Part shown: positions 1-7,426 of the stretch, in pieces
Position numbering within the stretch: the stretch's first letter is position 1
Layout of the letters: each line of letters begins with the position of its first letter
Assembly (NCBI GenBank): GCA_003497135.1
Contig: DNKR01000040.1
Location: forward strand, 5,200 to 15,044
Length of the DNA: 9,845 bases
Reading direction: 5' to 3'
Source of the DNA: Candidatus Uhrbacteria bacterium
GTDB taxonomy: Bacteria > Patescibacteriota > Patescibacteriia > UBA9934 > UBA9568
The notes under the pieces: generated by a model
Told to the model about the DNA's origin: nothing
The model's database searches: none
Seen by the model: the letters and a program-made list of their open reading frames with translations, nothing else
Translations under genes and position numbers: made by a program

Positions 1-568
1 CCCAAGCGCGGCGGGCAACAGCCATAACCCGTTCTATTTCTTCTTTTGGCGAAAGTCGTTCATGAAACTTTTGCTTGTAAGCAACAGCAGTGCGCACTTC
101 GTCCGGCGAATATCCATTCTTGGATAACTCCCAAACATAACCTTGGTCCATAATCCCGATTGAACGCACCAGCCGTGGATCAAATCCAAGCGCGGACAAA
201 TCCGCATCTGAAATTTCAAAATAATTCAAAAACTGTTCAAGCGAACTCGGCTGAAAGTTCCCTTGCTCGTCGCGCGAGCGATCCAGGCCATCGTAGCCAT
301 GATGGTCAATACAAACGAACTCTTTGCCAAGCGAACGAATAAACGCTTCGGTTTCCGGCCCAGGCAATTCCACAACCGCGATTGCGGGTTTATTCGATCG
401 CTCAATAATTTTACGAATGTCCGGCTCTGCATCCAAACGCCCGCCATGAAGCTGGTACGAGGCGTGGGTCGCGAGACCGATCTTTTCAGCAATATCCAAA
501 ATCTGCAAGGCCTCGGCGTCATTGGCCGGAACAATCAATAATGAACTTTTAATTTTTTCTTTGTTCAT
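1..568 (-). CDS. DHH-motif protein, N-terminal part (runs off left edge)
   Basis: This is an open frame of 189 codons from the ATG at 568 to the window edge, with no stop, so the C-terminus is missing. The protein begins MNKEKIKSSLLIVPAND. Around residues 83-91 it has the string EFVCIDHHG, which resembles the Asp-His-His metal site of DHH-family phosphoesterases, sitting after a beta strand and a short linker (VVELPGPETEAF) as in that fold. The later part (GIMDQGYVW, then an acidic helix) is not recognised. If it is a DHH protein it would be a cytosolic metal-dependent phosphoesterase; the substrate cannot be read from the sequence. The next upstream ATG on this strand is closed by an immediate TGA, which supports the chosen start. 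No Shine-Dalgarno is seen. The gene diverges from ftsK. The reading frame is convincing; the family call rests on one motif. Confidence 0.6.
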   Translation of the reverse strand, partial: MNKEKIKSSLLIVPANDAEALQILDIAEKIGLATHASYQLHGGRLDAEPDIRKIIERSNKPAIAVVELPGPETEAFIRSLGKEFVCIDHHGYDGLDRSRDEQGNFQPSSLEQFLNYFEISDADLSALGFDPRLVRSIGIMDQGYVWELSKNGYSPDEVRTAVAYKQKFHERLSPKEEIERVMAVARRAW

Positions 569-588
569 AGCATGCTTTGAATTTTTCA

Positions 589-617
589 ATATTACTATAA
601 AAACAGGCAAAATTCAA
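589..617 (-). promoter_or_regulatory. Candidate sigma-70 promoter for the DHH-motif gene
   Basis: On the minus strand TTGAAT (617-612) is followed by exactly 17 bases and TAATAT (594-589). Transcription would start near 582, about 14 nt before the ATG at 568. The placement in the divergent gap fits, but this is consensus matching only. Confidence 0.45.
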
Positions 618-641
618 TCTTTGGATAAGCTGTTACTCCAC

Positions 642-670
642 TTCCCAATACGCGGGCTCCGTGCTAAAAT
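642..670 (+). promoter_or_regulatory. Candidate extended -10 promoter for ftsK
   Basis: TAAAAT at 665-670 is preceded by TGC, forming an extended -10 element. A weak -35 (TTCCCA, 642-647) lies 17 bases upstream. A start near 677 would leave a very short leader before the ATG at 690. It argues against translation starting further upstream in the open frame that reaches back to 522. Confidence 0.45.
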
Positions 671-689
671 AGCAGTATTATTTGAACAA

Positions 690-3128
690 ATGGCTTTAAA
701 AAAACTCCGCAAAGAAAAGAACAAAGCAGAACGGCAAGAAAAGAAAAAGAACCGTTCTTTAAACCCCGAGACAAAACGAGGGATTTTTGTTGTTATTCTT
801 TTTGCCATAAGCGGAACAATGCTTCTTGGGCTTTTTGGGCTTGCCGGCTCTGCCGGCGAATGGGTTGATGGCATAATGGCGGAAATTTTCGGCATTGACA
901 GGCCACTTGTTCCTCTCTTGCTTCTTATTATAGGAGCAAGCATGATTATTCCAGAACGCCAGCGCCTTTCTATTTATAACTACATTGGAATAATTCTTTT
1001 CTTTTTGTCATTCAATGGAATTATCAATATTGTAGTGCTTCGATCTGCAGAGCCGTCAACAGAACTGATCGCGCGAAACGGCGGATACATCGGTCTTTTG
1101 CTTCAAACAATTCTTGGAAACTTATTTGGATTCTGGGGCGCCATTGTTATTGATGGCGCGATTTTAATTGTTGCAATACTTTTGATTTTTAACACATCGC
1201 TTAGGTCATTCGGCTCATTGCACACGCACATAACAGGCCGTATTGGAATATTCTTTCACAATCTTTTGCCAAAAAGGCATAGTGGTAATGGCGAGGAAAC
1301 ATTCCAAGCGTCTGAAATAAGCGAATTTGAAGTCATGCCGCAAGACGAATCGCTGGGCGAACAAAATCCAAACCAAACACCGGATCAAAAAACAGAAATA
1401 AAAGCAGCACAACAATTGCCAATTGAAACAAAATCAAAAACAGGCGAACGCGTTTTAACAACTACACTGCATCGTAAAGTCGAAATACCGCTCAACCTTT
1501 TGGACAAGTCATCAACAAAAGCGAATTCAGGCGATATAGTCCGCAACAAAGAAATAATCCACAAAACATACGAACAGTTTGGAATTCTGGTTGAAATGGG
1601 CGAGGTAGAAGTCGGGCCAACAGTTGCGCAATACACCCTGCGCCCTGCGCAAGGAGTCAAGCTCGCAAGAATCGTAAACTTACAAAACGATCTAGCGCTA
1701 GCGCTTGCGGCCCACCCAATCCGTATTGAGGCGCCTATTCCGGGAAAGTCGCTTGTTGGAATAGAAGTCCCGAACCAGCGAAGCGCAACAGTAACTTTGC
1801 GTGAAATGCTTGAAAGCAAGCCATTCAAAGAACGAAAATCAACTTTTACTGTTCCTATTGGAATTGATGTAAGCGGATCCGCTTGGGTCGCTCCAATAGA
1901 AAAAATGCCTCACTTGCTTGTTGCGGGCGCAACAGGGAGCGGCAAAAGCGTTTTCTTAAATTCGCTTATAGTGTCGCTCATGTATCAAAACGGGCCTGAT
2001 GAACTTAAGTTTATAATGGTTGACCCAAAACGAGTTGAACTAACAGCGTACGAAGGCATCCCGCATCTTCTTGTCCCGCCGATTACAGGAGCAGACGAAA
2101 CAATTAACGCGCTCAAATGGACAGTGCGCGAAATGGAACGCCGCCTTGAATTCCTTTCGCGATTCCGGGCGCGCGATATCGCCTCGTACAACGCAAGCGC
2201 AAAAGATCGAATGCCGCGGATTATAGTGATAATTGACGAGCTCGCTGATCTTATGACAGTCGCAGGAAAAGATGTAGAAACGCTTATTATACGCATCGCG
2301 CAAATGGCGCGCGCTGTTGGAATACATCTTGTGCTGGCAACGCAACGGCCGTCTGTTGATGTTATCACCGGCCTTATCAAAGCAAACATTCCAGCTCGCA
2401 TTGCGTTTGCTGTCGCATCGCAAACTGACTCGCGTACGATTTTGGATTGCGGAGGAGCGGAAAAACTGCTTGGCCGCGGAGACATGCTATACACTTGCGC
2501 AGAGCTTTCAAAACCTAAGCGCTTGCAGGGCGCATTTGTTTCAGAAAAAGAAACGCGCAGAATTGTTGAATTCCTTTCTGCTTCAAACACCCCTGACTAC
2601 AACTATGATGTTGTTCAAATGCCGCAGGACTCAAAAACAATTTTTGGCAATGCTGATACAGACGAACCGCTTTTAAACGATGCGCTTGACGCAATACTAG
2701 AAGCAGGCAAAGCATCAACATCTCTTTTGCAAAGACGGCTTAAACTTGGTTATGCCAGGGCCGCTCGCATAATAGATATTTTAGAAGAACAAGGAATTGT
2801 CGGTCCTGCTGATGGAGCAAGGCCGCGCGATATTCTTATAAAAGAAAACCCGTTTAAAGAAGGAGCTGAAAATAATTTTTCTGATTCAGAGGAAGACGAA
2901 TCAGATTATGAGGACGAATCTGAAACAGAATCAGATGAAACAGGCGAAGAGGAGGAGGAAAAAGAAGCAGAGGACGAAACCGCAGAAGACGAAGAAGAAG
3001 AAACAGAAGAAATCAATGACTCAATAGATCAAGAAGAAGAAAACGAAGCGGAAGAAGACGAAGAAGAATTTGATGAAGATGAATATCTTAAACAGCAGGA
3101 TGGCGAGTATCTTGACGAAACAAAATAA
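690..3128 (+). CDS. ftsK: FtsK/SpoIIIE-type DNA translocase
   Basis: This is a membrane-anchored, ATP-driven double-stranded DNA pump that clears chromosome ends through the division septum and helps resolve dimers. It has 812 residues from the ATG at 690; the frame is open upstream, but the first lysine-rich segment (MALKKLRKEK) and the promoter position favour this start. Hydrophobic segments lie at about 31-53, 72-87, 97-117 and 131-168 (one long or two short), giving the usual N-terminal anchor. A charged linker follows, then the alpha/beta motor with Walker A GATGSGKS at 413-420 and Walker B IIVIIDELADL with Asp516/Glu517. A winged-helix gamma domain, which reads polar DNA sequences, covers about 658-713. 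After it comes an unusual tail (about 730-812) in which roughly 50 of 82 residues are Asp or Glu. The stop lies 5 bases before the RodZ-like gene, so the two are probably co-transcribed. The family call is very secure; the role of the tail is unknown. Confidence 0.96.
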   Translation: MALKKLRKEKNKAERQEKKKNRSLNPETKRGIFVVILFAISGTMLLGLFGLAGSAGEWVDGIMAEIFGIDRPLVPLLLLIIGASMIIPERQRLSIYNYIGIILFFLSFNGIINIVVLRSAEPSTELIARNGGYIGLLLQTILGNLFGFWGAIVIDGAILIVAILLIFNTSLRSFGSLHTHITGRIGIFFHNLLPKRHSGNGEETFQASEISEFEVMPQDESLGEQNPNQTPDQKTEIKAAQQLPIETKSKTGERVLTTTLHRKVEIPLNLLDKSSTKANSGDIVRNKEIIHKTYEQFGILVEMGEVEVGPTVAQYTLRPAQGVKLARIVNLQNDLALALAAHPIRIEAPIPGKSLVGIEVPNQRSATVTLREMLESKPFKERKSTFTVPIGIDVSGSAWVAPIEKMPHLLVAGATGSGKSVFLNSLIVSLMYQNGPDELKFIMVDPKRVELTAYEGIPHLLVPPITGADETINALKWTVREMERRLEFLSRFRARDIASYNASAKDRMPRIIVIIDELADLMTVAGKDVETLIIRIAQMARAVGIHLVLATQRPSVDVITGLIKANIPARIAFAVASQTDSRTILDCGGAEKLLGRGDMLYTCAELSKPKRLQGAFVSEKETRRIVEFLSASNTPDYNYDVVQMPQDSKTIFGNADTDEPLLNDALDAILEAGKASTSLLQRRLKLGYARAARIIDILEEQGIVGPADGARPRDILIKENPFKEGAENNFSDSEEDESDYEDESETESDETGEEEEEKEAEDETAEDEEEETEEINDSIDQEEENEAEEDEEEFDEDEYLKQQDGEYLDETK

Positions 3129-3133
3129 AGTTT

Positions 3134-3814
3134 ATGGCTTTTATTGTTCGCAGAGTTGATGCAAACGGAAAAACTTTTGGAGAAAAGCTTCGCTCGCTGC
3201 GCGTGCACTCTGGAATTTCGCTCCAACAAGCAGCGCAAGACACAAATATCCAACTCAAGCATTTGCAAGCGCTCGAATCATCAAACTTTTCGTCTTTGCC
3301 GGAGCCGTCGGTCGCAAAATATTTTTTAAAGACATTTGTTGAATATCTTGGCGGCGAGCCAAAATATTTTTTGGAAATGTATAAAAACGAATGCGGGGCG
3401 TGCGAGCTTACTTCTCCAATGCTGCTTCCAAAACAACGCATGCAAAAAACAAAACTGCTGGCTCCGCACCGCATATTGGCAGGAGCGGCAGTGCTTTTGG
3501 CTATTTTTGCTGTTCTTGGCTATATCGGATACGAAATAACAGCAATGCTTCGGCCTCCTGAAATAGAAATTTTTGAGCCGGCCGATGAAACAATAACAAA
3601 CAAAGCGGTTATAAACATTCGCGGCTCTGTTGCAAAACAAGCAACAGTTAAAATAAACAACCGTGCAATCGCCCTTATGCCTGATGGAACATTTGAAGCG
3701 GAAGTTGATCTTGAGCGCGGTACAAATGTGATTGAAATAGAAGCAAGAAAACGCTATTCTAAGCCAAAAACTATTTACAGACGAGTTGTTTTGGAGCCGG
3801 AAAATCCGCTTTAA
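3134..3814 (+). CDS. RodZ-like membrane protein with N-terminal helix-turn-helix
   Basis: The 226-residue protein has three parts. Residues 15-75 form a RodZ/Cro-type helix-turn-helix (GEKLRSLRVHSGISLQQAA, then LEPS-type helices). Residues 113-138 are a single transmembrane helix (ILAGAAVLLAIFAVLGYIGY). Residues 141-222 form a beta-rich outer domain (PPEIEIFEPADETITN onward) resembling the immunoglobulin-like or glucodextranase-B-like domains common in such proteins. RodZ proteins link the cytoskeleton MreB to the cell-wall machine; whether that holds here is inference, and no mreB is in view. The same layout is also seen in membrane regulators. It begins 5 bases after ftsK and has no clear Shine-Dalgarno, which suggests coupling to ftsK. 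Architecture is clear, function moderate; rodZ is not assigned as a symbol because the outer domain is not the standard one. Confidence 0.8.
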   Translation: MAFIVRRVDANGKTFGEKLRSLRVHSGISLQQAAQDTNIQLKHLQALESSNFSSLPEPSVAKYFLKTFVEYLGGEPKYFLEMYKNECGACELTSPMLLPKQRMQKTKLLAPHRILAGAAVLLAIFAVLGYIGYEITAMLRPPEIEIFEPADETITNKAVINIRGSVAKQATVKINNRAIALMPDGTFEAEVDLERGTNVIEIEARKRYSKPKTIYRRVVLEPENPL

Positions 3815-3847
3815 TCATAAAACTGTCAGCAAAAAATAACAGAAAAT

Positions 3848-3874
3848 TTGTAAAGATTTTAAATACGATATAAA
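3848..3874 (+). promoter_or_regulatory. Possible recA promoter
   Basis: TTGTAA (3848-3853) and TATAAA (3869-3874) are separated by 15 bases in the 82-base gap before recA. The spacing is short and the -35 imperfect. No recognisable LexA/SOS box is seen in the gap, so SOS control is not supported by the sequence. Confidence 0.35.
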
Positions 3875-3896
3875 CTTGGGGGACAATAAAAAACTT

Positions 3897-4901
3897 ATGA
3901 CAAAAAAAGACCAAAAAGAGCCAAAAGCGGCCCTTGAAGCAATATCGCAAATTAAAGAAAAATTCGGTGAAAACGCGATTATGAAGCTTGGCGATGCGCA
4001 AACTCTCCAAGTAGAATCAATATCCACAGGATGTTTATCGCTGGACATGGCGCTTGGGGTTGGCGGTGTGCCAAGAGGGCGCATAATAGAGATTTATGGG
4101 CCGGAATCATCAGGCAAAACAACTCTCGCTCTTCATATTGTCGCAGAAGTGCAAAAAGCAGGCGGAATAGCGTCTTATGTAGACGCGGAACACGCGCTTG
4201 ATCCTGAATACGCTTCAAAAATAGGCGTTGATATAGATGAGCTTTACATAAGCCAGCCGGACAATGGCGAGCAAGCATTGGAAATCGTTGACACGCTTGT
4301 CAGATCAAATTCTGTTGATGTGATAATAATTGATTCTGTCGCGGCTCTTACTCCGCGCGCGGAAATAGAAGGCAGTATGGGCGATATGCATATTGGTCTT
4401 CAGGCGCGGCTTATGTCCCAGGCCCTTCGCAAACTTGCCGGCATAACAGCAAAAGGAAAAACAACAGTTATTTTTATAAATCAGATTAGACACAAAATCG
4501 GTGTAATGTTTGGAAACCCTGAAACAACCCCGGGTGGAAATGCGTTGAAATTTTATTCATCAATCCGCATAGAAGTCAGGCGCGCCGCGCAAATAAAAAC
4601 AGCAGAAACTATTGTTGGAAACAGAGTTAAAGCAAAAATAGTAAAAAACAAAGTCGCTCCTCCGTTTAGAACAGCGGAGTTTGACATAATGTATAACGAA
4701 GGGATTTCTGTTTCAGGCGATCTTGTTGATCTTGGAATTTTGCACGGGGTAATAGACAAATCAGGAAACTCATACAAATTCGGCGAGGAAAAACTCGGTA
4801 TTGGCCGCGAGAACGCAAAGTACACACTAAGAAGCAATCCGGATCTCATGAAAGAACTTAGAAAACAAATAATAGAAAAAGAAGCGCAGGAAAAGAAGTA
4901 A
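3897..4901 (+). CDS. recA: Recombinase RecA
   Basis: RecA forms ATP-dependent filaments on single-stranded DNA and carries out homologous pairing for repair. The 334-residue protein is close to the usual family length. Walker A GPESSGKT is at 68-75, the catalytic Glu lies in YVDAEHALDP (Glu98), and Walker B is VDVIIIDSVAAL with Asp146. The DNA-binding loop region FINQIRHKIGVMFGNPETTPGG spans about 193-214. A short Lys/Glu-rich C-terminus ends the protein. The ATG at 3897 was chosen over an in-frame TTG at 3876 because TTG lacks any upstream ribosome site and would add residues not typical of the family. A G-rich run (3877-3883) lies 13 bases before the ATG, rather far for a Shine-Dalgarno. 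It follows the RodZ-like gene but has its own possible promoter, and converges on efp across an inverted repeat. Confidence 0.98.
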   Translation: MTKKDQKEPKAALEAISQIKEKFGENAIMKLGDAQTLQVESISTGCLSLDMALGVGGVPRGRIIEIYGPESSGKTTLALHIVAEVQKAGGIASYVDAEHALDPEYASKIGVDIDELYISQPDNGEQALEIVDTLVRSNSVDVIIIDSVAALTPRAEIEGSMGDMHIGLQARLMSQALRKLAGITAKGKTTVIFINQIRHKIGVMFGNPETTPGGNALKFYSSIRIEVRRAAQIKTAETIVGNRVKAKIVKNKVAPPFRTAEFDIMYNEGISVSGDLVDLGILHGVIDKSGNSYKFGEEKLGIGRENAKYTLRSNPDLMKELRKQIIEKEAQEKK

Positions 4902-4903
4902 CC

Positions 4904-5113
4904 GTCATTTCGAATCCATGTGGGTAGGGACTCCGCCATCTCGAACCATTCGTTTTTTCGTCATTTCGAACCCCCACCACTGTATCTTGGGGTGAGAAAT
5001 CTCATCTGCAGGCTTCTTGGTTGACAAGATAAATACCCGGCAGTGGGATTTCTCACCCCCAATAACTGAAGAGGGGTTCGAAATGACAGGTATGGTAACG
5101 GGTTCGGACTGAC
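4904..5113. repeat. Nested imperfect inverted repeat between recA and efp
   Basis: The left arm 4960-5004 and right arm 5044-5087 are imperfect reverse complements. Both outer ends carry GTCATTTCGAACCCC, and both inner ends carry GGTGAGAAATC followed by CTGC/GCAG (5006-5009 with 5040-5043). The loop (5010-5039) holds unrelated sequence. A diverged copy of the outer motif sits at 4904-4917 and pairs with 5100-5113, so the palindrome is nested. Motifs of this GTCATTTCGA...GAGAAATCTC kind are widely scattered as intergenic repeats in bacterial genomes. No coding capacity is credible here. The element may also act as a two-way transcription barrier between the convergent recA and efp genes, since no ordinary U-tract terminator is seen. 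Confidence 0.75.
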
Positions 5114-5146
5114 GCAACAATTTAATACTCTCTACCCTTAAATTTT

Positions 5147-5710
5147 CTACGACACTCGCTCGCTATACTCGCCTGTTTCGGTTTTTATAATAATCTTGTC
5201 TCCTTCTTTTATAAAAATAGGAACTCTTGCTGTCATGCCGTTATCAAGCACGACTTCTTTTGTTACATTACCAGAAGCTGTATCGCCTTTTACAGCAGGC
5301 GGAGAAGACGCAACAGTGTATTGAATTTTCTTTGGAAGTTCAATTGCAATCGCTCGATCATTGTGTAATATAACCGTTGCTTCAATACCTTCTTTTAAAT
5401 ACTTCGCGTCATCACCAAGCTGATCAGCGGGAACCTCAACCTGCTCATAGCTGACATTATCCATAAATGTGTACTGATTGCCGTCAGTGAACAAATATTG
5501 CATTTTTCTGTAAGTAACTTGTTCAAAATCAATTGTTTCCGCTGACTTAAAAGTATTTTCTACGACCTTGCCTGTTGAAAGATTTTTAAGGCGCGTGCGC
5601 ACAAACGCGCTGCCCTTGCCCGGATTAACATGCTGAAAATCAACAACAGCATATAAACCATCTTTGTAATTTAGAACGACGCCTTTTTTTATGTCATTTG
5701 GTGAACCCAT
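5147..5710 (-). CDS. efp: Translation elongation factor P
   Basis: EF-P enters the ribosomal E site and relieves stalling at consecutive prolines. The 187-residue length is standard. It has an N-terminal KOW-like domain (about 1-62), a middle OB domain (about 66-126, with YLFTDGNQYTFMD) and a C-terminal OB domain (about 130-187, ending in GDKIIIKTETGEYSERVS). The tip loop reads NPGKGSAF with Lys32, the equivalent of E. coli Lys34 that receives the beta-lysyl group. It follows epmA by 14 bases on the same strand, so substrate and modifying enzyme form an operon. No Shine-Dalgarno precedes the ATG. The call is secure. Confidence 0.97.
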   Translation of the reverse strand: MGSPNDIKKGVVLNYKDGLYAVVDFQHVNPGKGSAFVRTRLKNLSTGKVVENTFKSAETIDFEQVTYRKMQYLFTDGNQYTFMDNVSYEQVEVPADQLGDDAKYLKEGIEATVILHNDRAIAIELPKKIQYTVASSPPAVKGDTASGNVTKEVVLDNGMTARVPIFIKEGDKIIIKTETGEYSERVS

Positions 5711-5724
5711 AATTACTTGTTTTG

Positions 5725-6687
5725 TTATTTAAAAAATCTGCTTGCCGGAAACGCAAGAACATCATCAATCGAGCTTGCGCCGGTCAGCGCCATAAGCAGG
5801 CGATCAAGCCCAAGCGCGTTTCCAAATGTCGGATTGCTGATAGATACTAACAAATTCAACAGTTCTTCGTCAATGGGAAAAACATGTTTGCCCATCCGTT
5901 CGCGTTCTTTTGCTTCTGTTTCAAATCTGGCTCTTTGCTCTTCTTTATCAGTCAGCTCTTCAAATGCGTTGCACAATTCTATTTCACCCAAACACGCTTC
6001 AAATCTGCGCGCGAACTTGCCGTCTGGCGTTAATCGCGACAAAGCCGCTTCGCTCTTTGGATAATCATAAATAAAATACGCGCGGTCTTTCGGCAACTTT
6101 GGTTCTATAAGCGAAAGATGCAATCTAAAAAACAAATCTGATTCAGAATCATCCGCGCTTACACCGATCCCATGCTTTTCGCACGCTTGCCTGTACAGCT
6201 CGCTGGACGCTTCTGCCAGATCAATTCCAACATGTTCTAAAAACAAATCGCGCAGAGAAATCCTCGGCCATGGCAGAGATAAATCAATTTTGCCATTATA
6301 CGAAAAAGCTTTCGCGCAATAATCAACCAATTCTTCGGTTTGTTTCATACCGTCTTCCATACTAGCGCCCTGCCCGTACCATTCAATCATTGTAAATTCC
6401 GGATTGTGCAGACCGCCGATCGGTTCGCCGGAACGAAACACGCGTGCTATTTCAAAAATCTTTTTCATCCCAAGCCCGAGCAATTTTTTTAACTGATATT
6501 CAGGCGATGTACGAAGACCTCCGTCGCCTGCTTCAAACACAGATAAGTTCGGTTCCATACCGGGAGACCGCACCAAAATAGGAGTTTCAACTTCTAAAAA
6601 TCCGCGATGCGCAAAAAATTCGCGCACTGTGCTGTTGAGCTTGTTTCTATTTTCAATATTTTCTTGCAATTTTTCAATGTCATTCAT
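5725..6687 (-). CDS. epmA: EF-P lysine lysyltransferase EpmA (GenX/PoxA)
   Basis: EpmA is a truncated lysyl-tRNA synthetase paralogue that attaches (beta-)lysine to the tip lysine of EF-P instead of to tRNA. The 320 residues match the EpmA length (about 325) and lack the N-terminal anticodon-binding OB domain of LysRS. Class II motifs are visible: motif 1 GFLEVETPIL (29-38), motif 2 FEIARVFRSGE to HNPEFTMIEWY (78-104), and motif 3 ALGLDRLLMAL (291-301). Ala291 stands where true LysRS has glycine, as in known EpmA. The ELCNAFEELTD region (237-247) is also EpmA-like. Its position directly upstream of efp strongly supports the role. EpmB, the lysine 2,3-aminomutase that makes beta-lysine in E. 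coli, is not in the window. A terminator for the upstream operon ends 3 bases before this ATG, so its own promoter is unclear. Confidence 0.93.
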   Translation of the reverse strand: MNDIEKLQENIENRNKLNSTVREFFAHRGFLEVETPILVRSPGMEPNLSVFEAGDGGLRTSPEYQLKKLLGLGMKKIFEIARVFRSGEPIGGLHNPEFTMIEWYGQGASMEDGMKQTEELVDYCAKAFSYNGKIDLSLPWPRISLRDLFLEHVGIDLAEASSELYRQACEKHGIGVSADDSESDLFFRLHLSLIEPKLPKDRAYFIYDYPKSEAALSRLTPDGKFARRFEACLGEIELCNAFEELTDKEEQRARFETEAKERERMGKHVFPIDEELLNLLVSISNPTFGNALGLDRLLMALTGASSIDDVLAFPASRFFK

Positions 6688-6689
6688 AA

Positions 6690-6724
6690 ATCAAAACGCG
6701 GCAAGAGCTTTTGCCAATGCCGCG
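6690..6724 (-). terminator. Intrinsic terminator of the rpsF-ssb-rpsR operon
   Basis: On the minus strand CGCGGCA (6724-6718) pairs with TGCCGCG (6703-6697) around a 14-base loop, followed by TTTTGAT (6696-6690). It lies 9 bases after the rpsR stop and runs up to the start of epmA. It is a good stem with a short U tract. Confidence 0.7.
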
Positions 6725-6732
6725 CTTTAACA

Positions 6733-6975
6733 TTAACGGGTTGTAAAAGGGAGCAGGGCCACGATTCGCGCGCGCTTTATCGCGTTTGCAAGAGCGCGCT
6801 GATGCTTGGCGCAAACTCCGCTTCGCTTTTTGGAAACTATTTTTCCATAAGACGAAACATACCGCTTAATGACGCCTGTATCTTTATAGTCAATATTATT
6901 GACATTCTTTACGCAAAAAAGACAATATTTTTTGTGGCTCGCTGGTTTTTGTGGTGATCTTTTTTCTTTTGTCAT
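6733..6975 (-). CDS. rpsR: 30S ribosomal protein S18 (bS18)
   Basis: S18 binds with S6 to the 16S rRNA platform. The 80-residue length is typical. The core VIKRYVSSYGKIVSKKRSG and the C-terminal RALANAIKRARIVALLPF are diagnostic. Cys18, Cys21, Cys55 and His58 form a C-x2-C ... C-x2-H set, which points to the zinc-binding (C+) form of this protein. It starts 3 bases after the ssb stop as the last gene of the rpsF-ssb-rpsR operon. No Shine-Dalgarno is visible, so translation is probably coupled to ssb. Confidence 0.97.
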   Translation of the reverse strand: MTKEKRSPQKPASHKKYCLFCVKNVNNIDYKDTGVIKRYVSSYGKIVSKKRSGVCAKHQRALANAIKRARIVALLPFTTR

Positions 6976-6978
6976 ATA

Positions 6979-7410
6979 TTAAAAAGGTATGTCTTCTAAT
7001 CTTATTTCTTCTCCTGCAGCAGACGGCTCAACTTTTGAAGTTTGAGCAACTGTCTGCGCCGCGCCTTGTGCGCCCGTCGGTTTATCAAGCATGATCATAT
7101 TTTCTGCGACAATTTCTGTTCTGTATCTTTTTATGCCATCTTGCCCTTCCCAATCGCGCGTTTGCAACCGGCCGTCAAAATATACTCTTCGTCCCTTTAT
7201 TAGATATTGCGCGCAAATTTCCGCGAGCTTGCCCCAGACAACAACATTATGAAACTCTGTCTGCTCTTGCTTTTGTCCGCTTGCATCAGTCCAAGCCCTG
7301 TTTGTTGCAACGCCCACAGTGCAAACCGACTGCCCTTTTGGGGTTTGGCGCAATTCAGGGTCGCGCGTAAGGTTCCCGATTATCATTGCTTTGTTCAATG
7401 AATTTGACAT
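6979..7410 (-). CDS. ssb: Single-stranded DNA-binding protein
   Basis: SSB coats single-stranded DNA during replication and repair and recruits partner proteins. Of 143 residues, about 1-110 form the OB fold (MSNSLNKAMIIGNLTRDPEL, FHNVVVWGKLAEICAQYL, GRRVYFDGRLQTRDWEG). A Gln/Ala-rich linker follows, then the acidic tip EEIRLEDIPF. The DIPF end is the canonical partner-binding tail. It lies between rpsF (16-base gap) and rpsR (3-base gap), the standard bacterial order. An SSB from this operon would also serve the recA and ftsK functions encoded nearby. Confidence 0.97.
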   Translation of the reverse strand: MSNSLNKAMIIGNLTRDPELRQTPKGQSVCTVGVATNRAWTDASGQKQEQTEFHNVVVWGKLAEICAQYLIKGRRVYFDGRLQTRDWEGQDGIKRYRTEIVAENMIMLDKPTGAQGAAQTVAQTSKVEPSAAGEEIRLEDIPF

Positions 7411-7426
7411 ATATGTTTGATTGCTT

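Noticed and set aside
226..534. 102-codon minus-strand frame
   Set aside because: It is a shadow of the DHH-motif gene in another frame; Arg/Ser/Phe-rich with no family features.
522..689. In-frame upstream extension of ftsK (56 residues)
   Set aside because: A likely promoter lies at 642-670, and the extension would overlap the start of the divergent gene; the lysine-rich Met at 690 is the better start.
1985..2590. Long antisense frame (201 codons) within ftsK
   Set aside because: It is antisense to the conserved motor domain; Ser/Arg/Ile-rich composition typical of antisense shadows.
3876..3896. TTG start for recA giving 7 extra residues
   Set aside because: There is no ribosome site before it, and the ATG at 3897 gives a normal RecA N-terminus.
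4905..5120. 71-codon minus-strand frame after recA
   Set aside because: It lies wholly within the inverted repeat and its sequence just follows the repeat.
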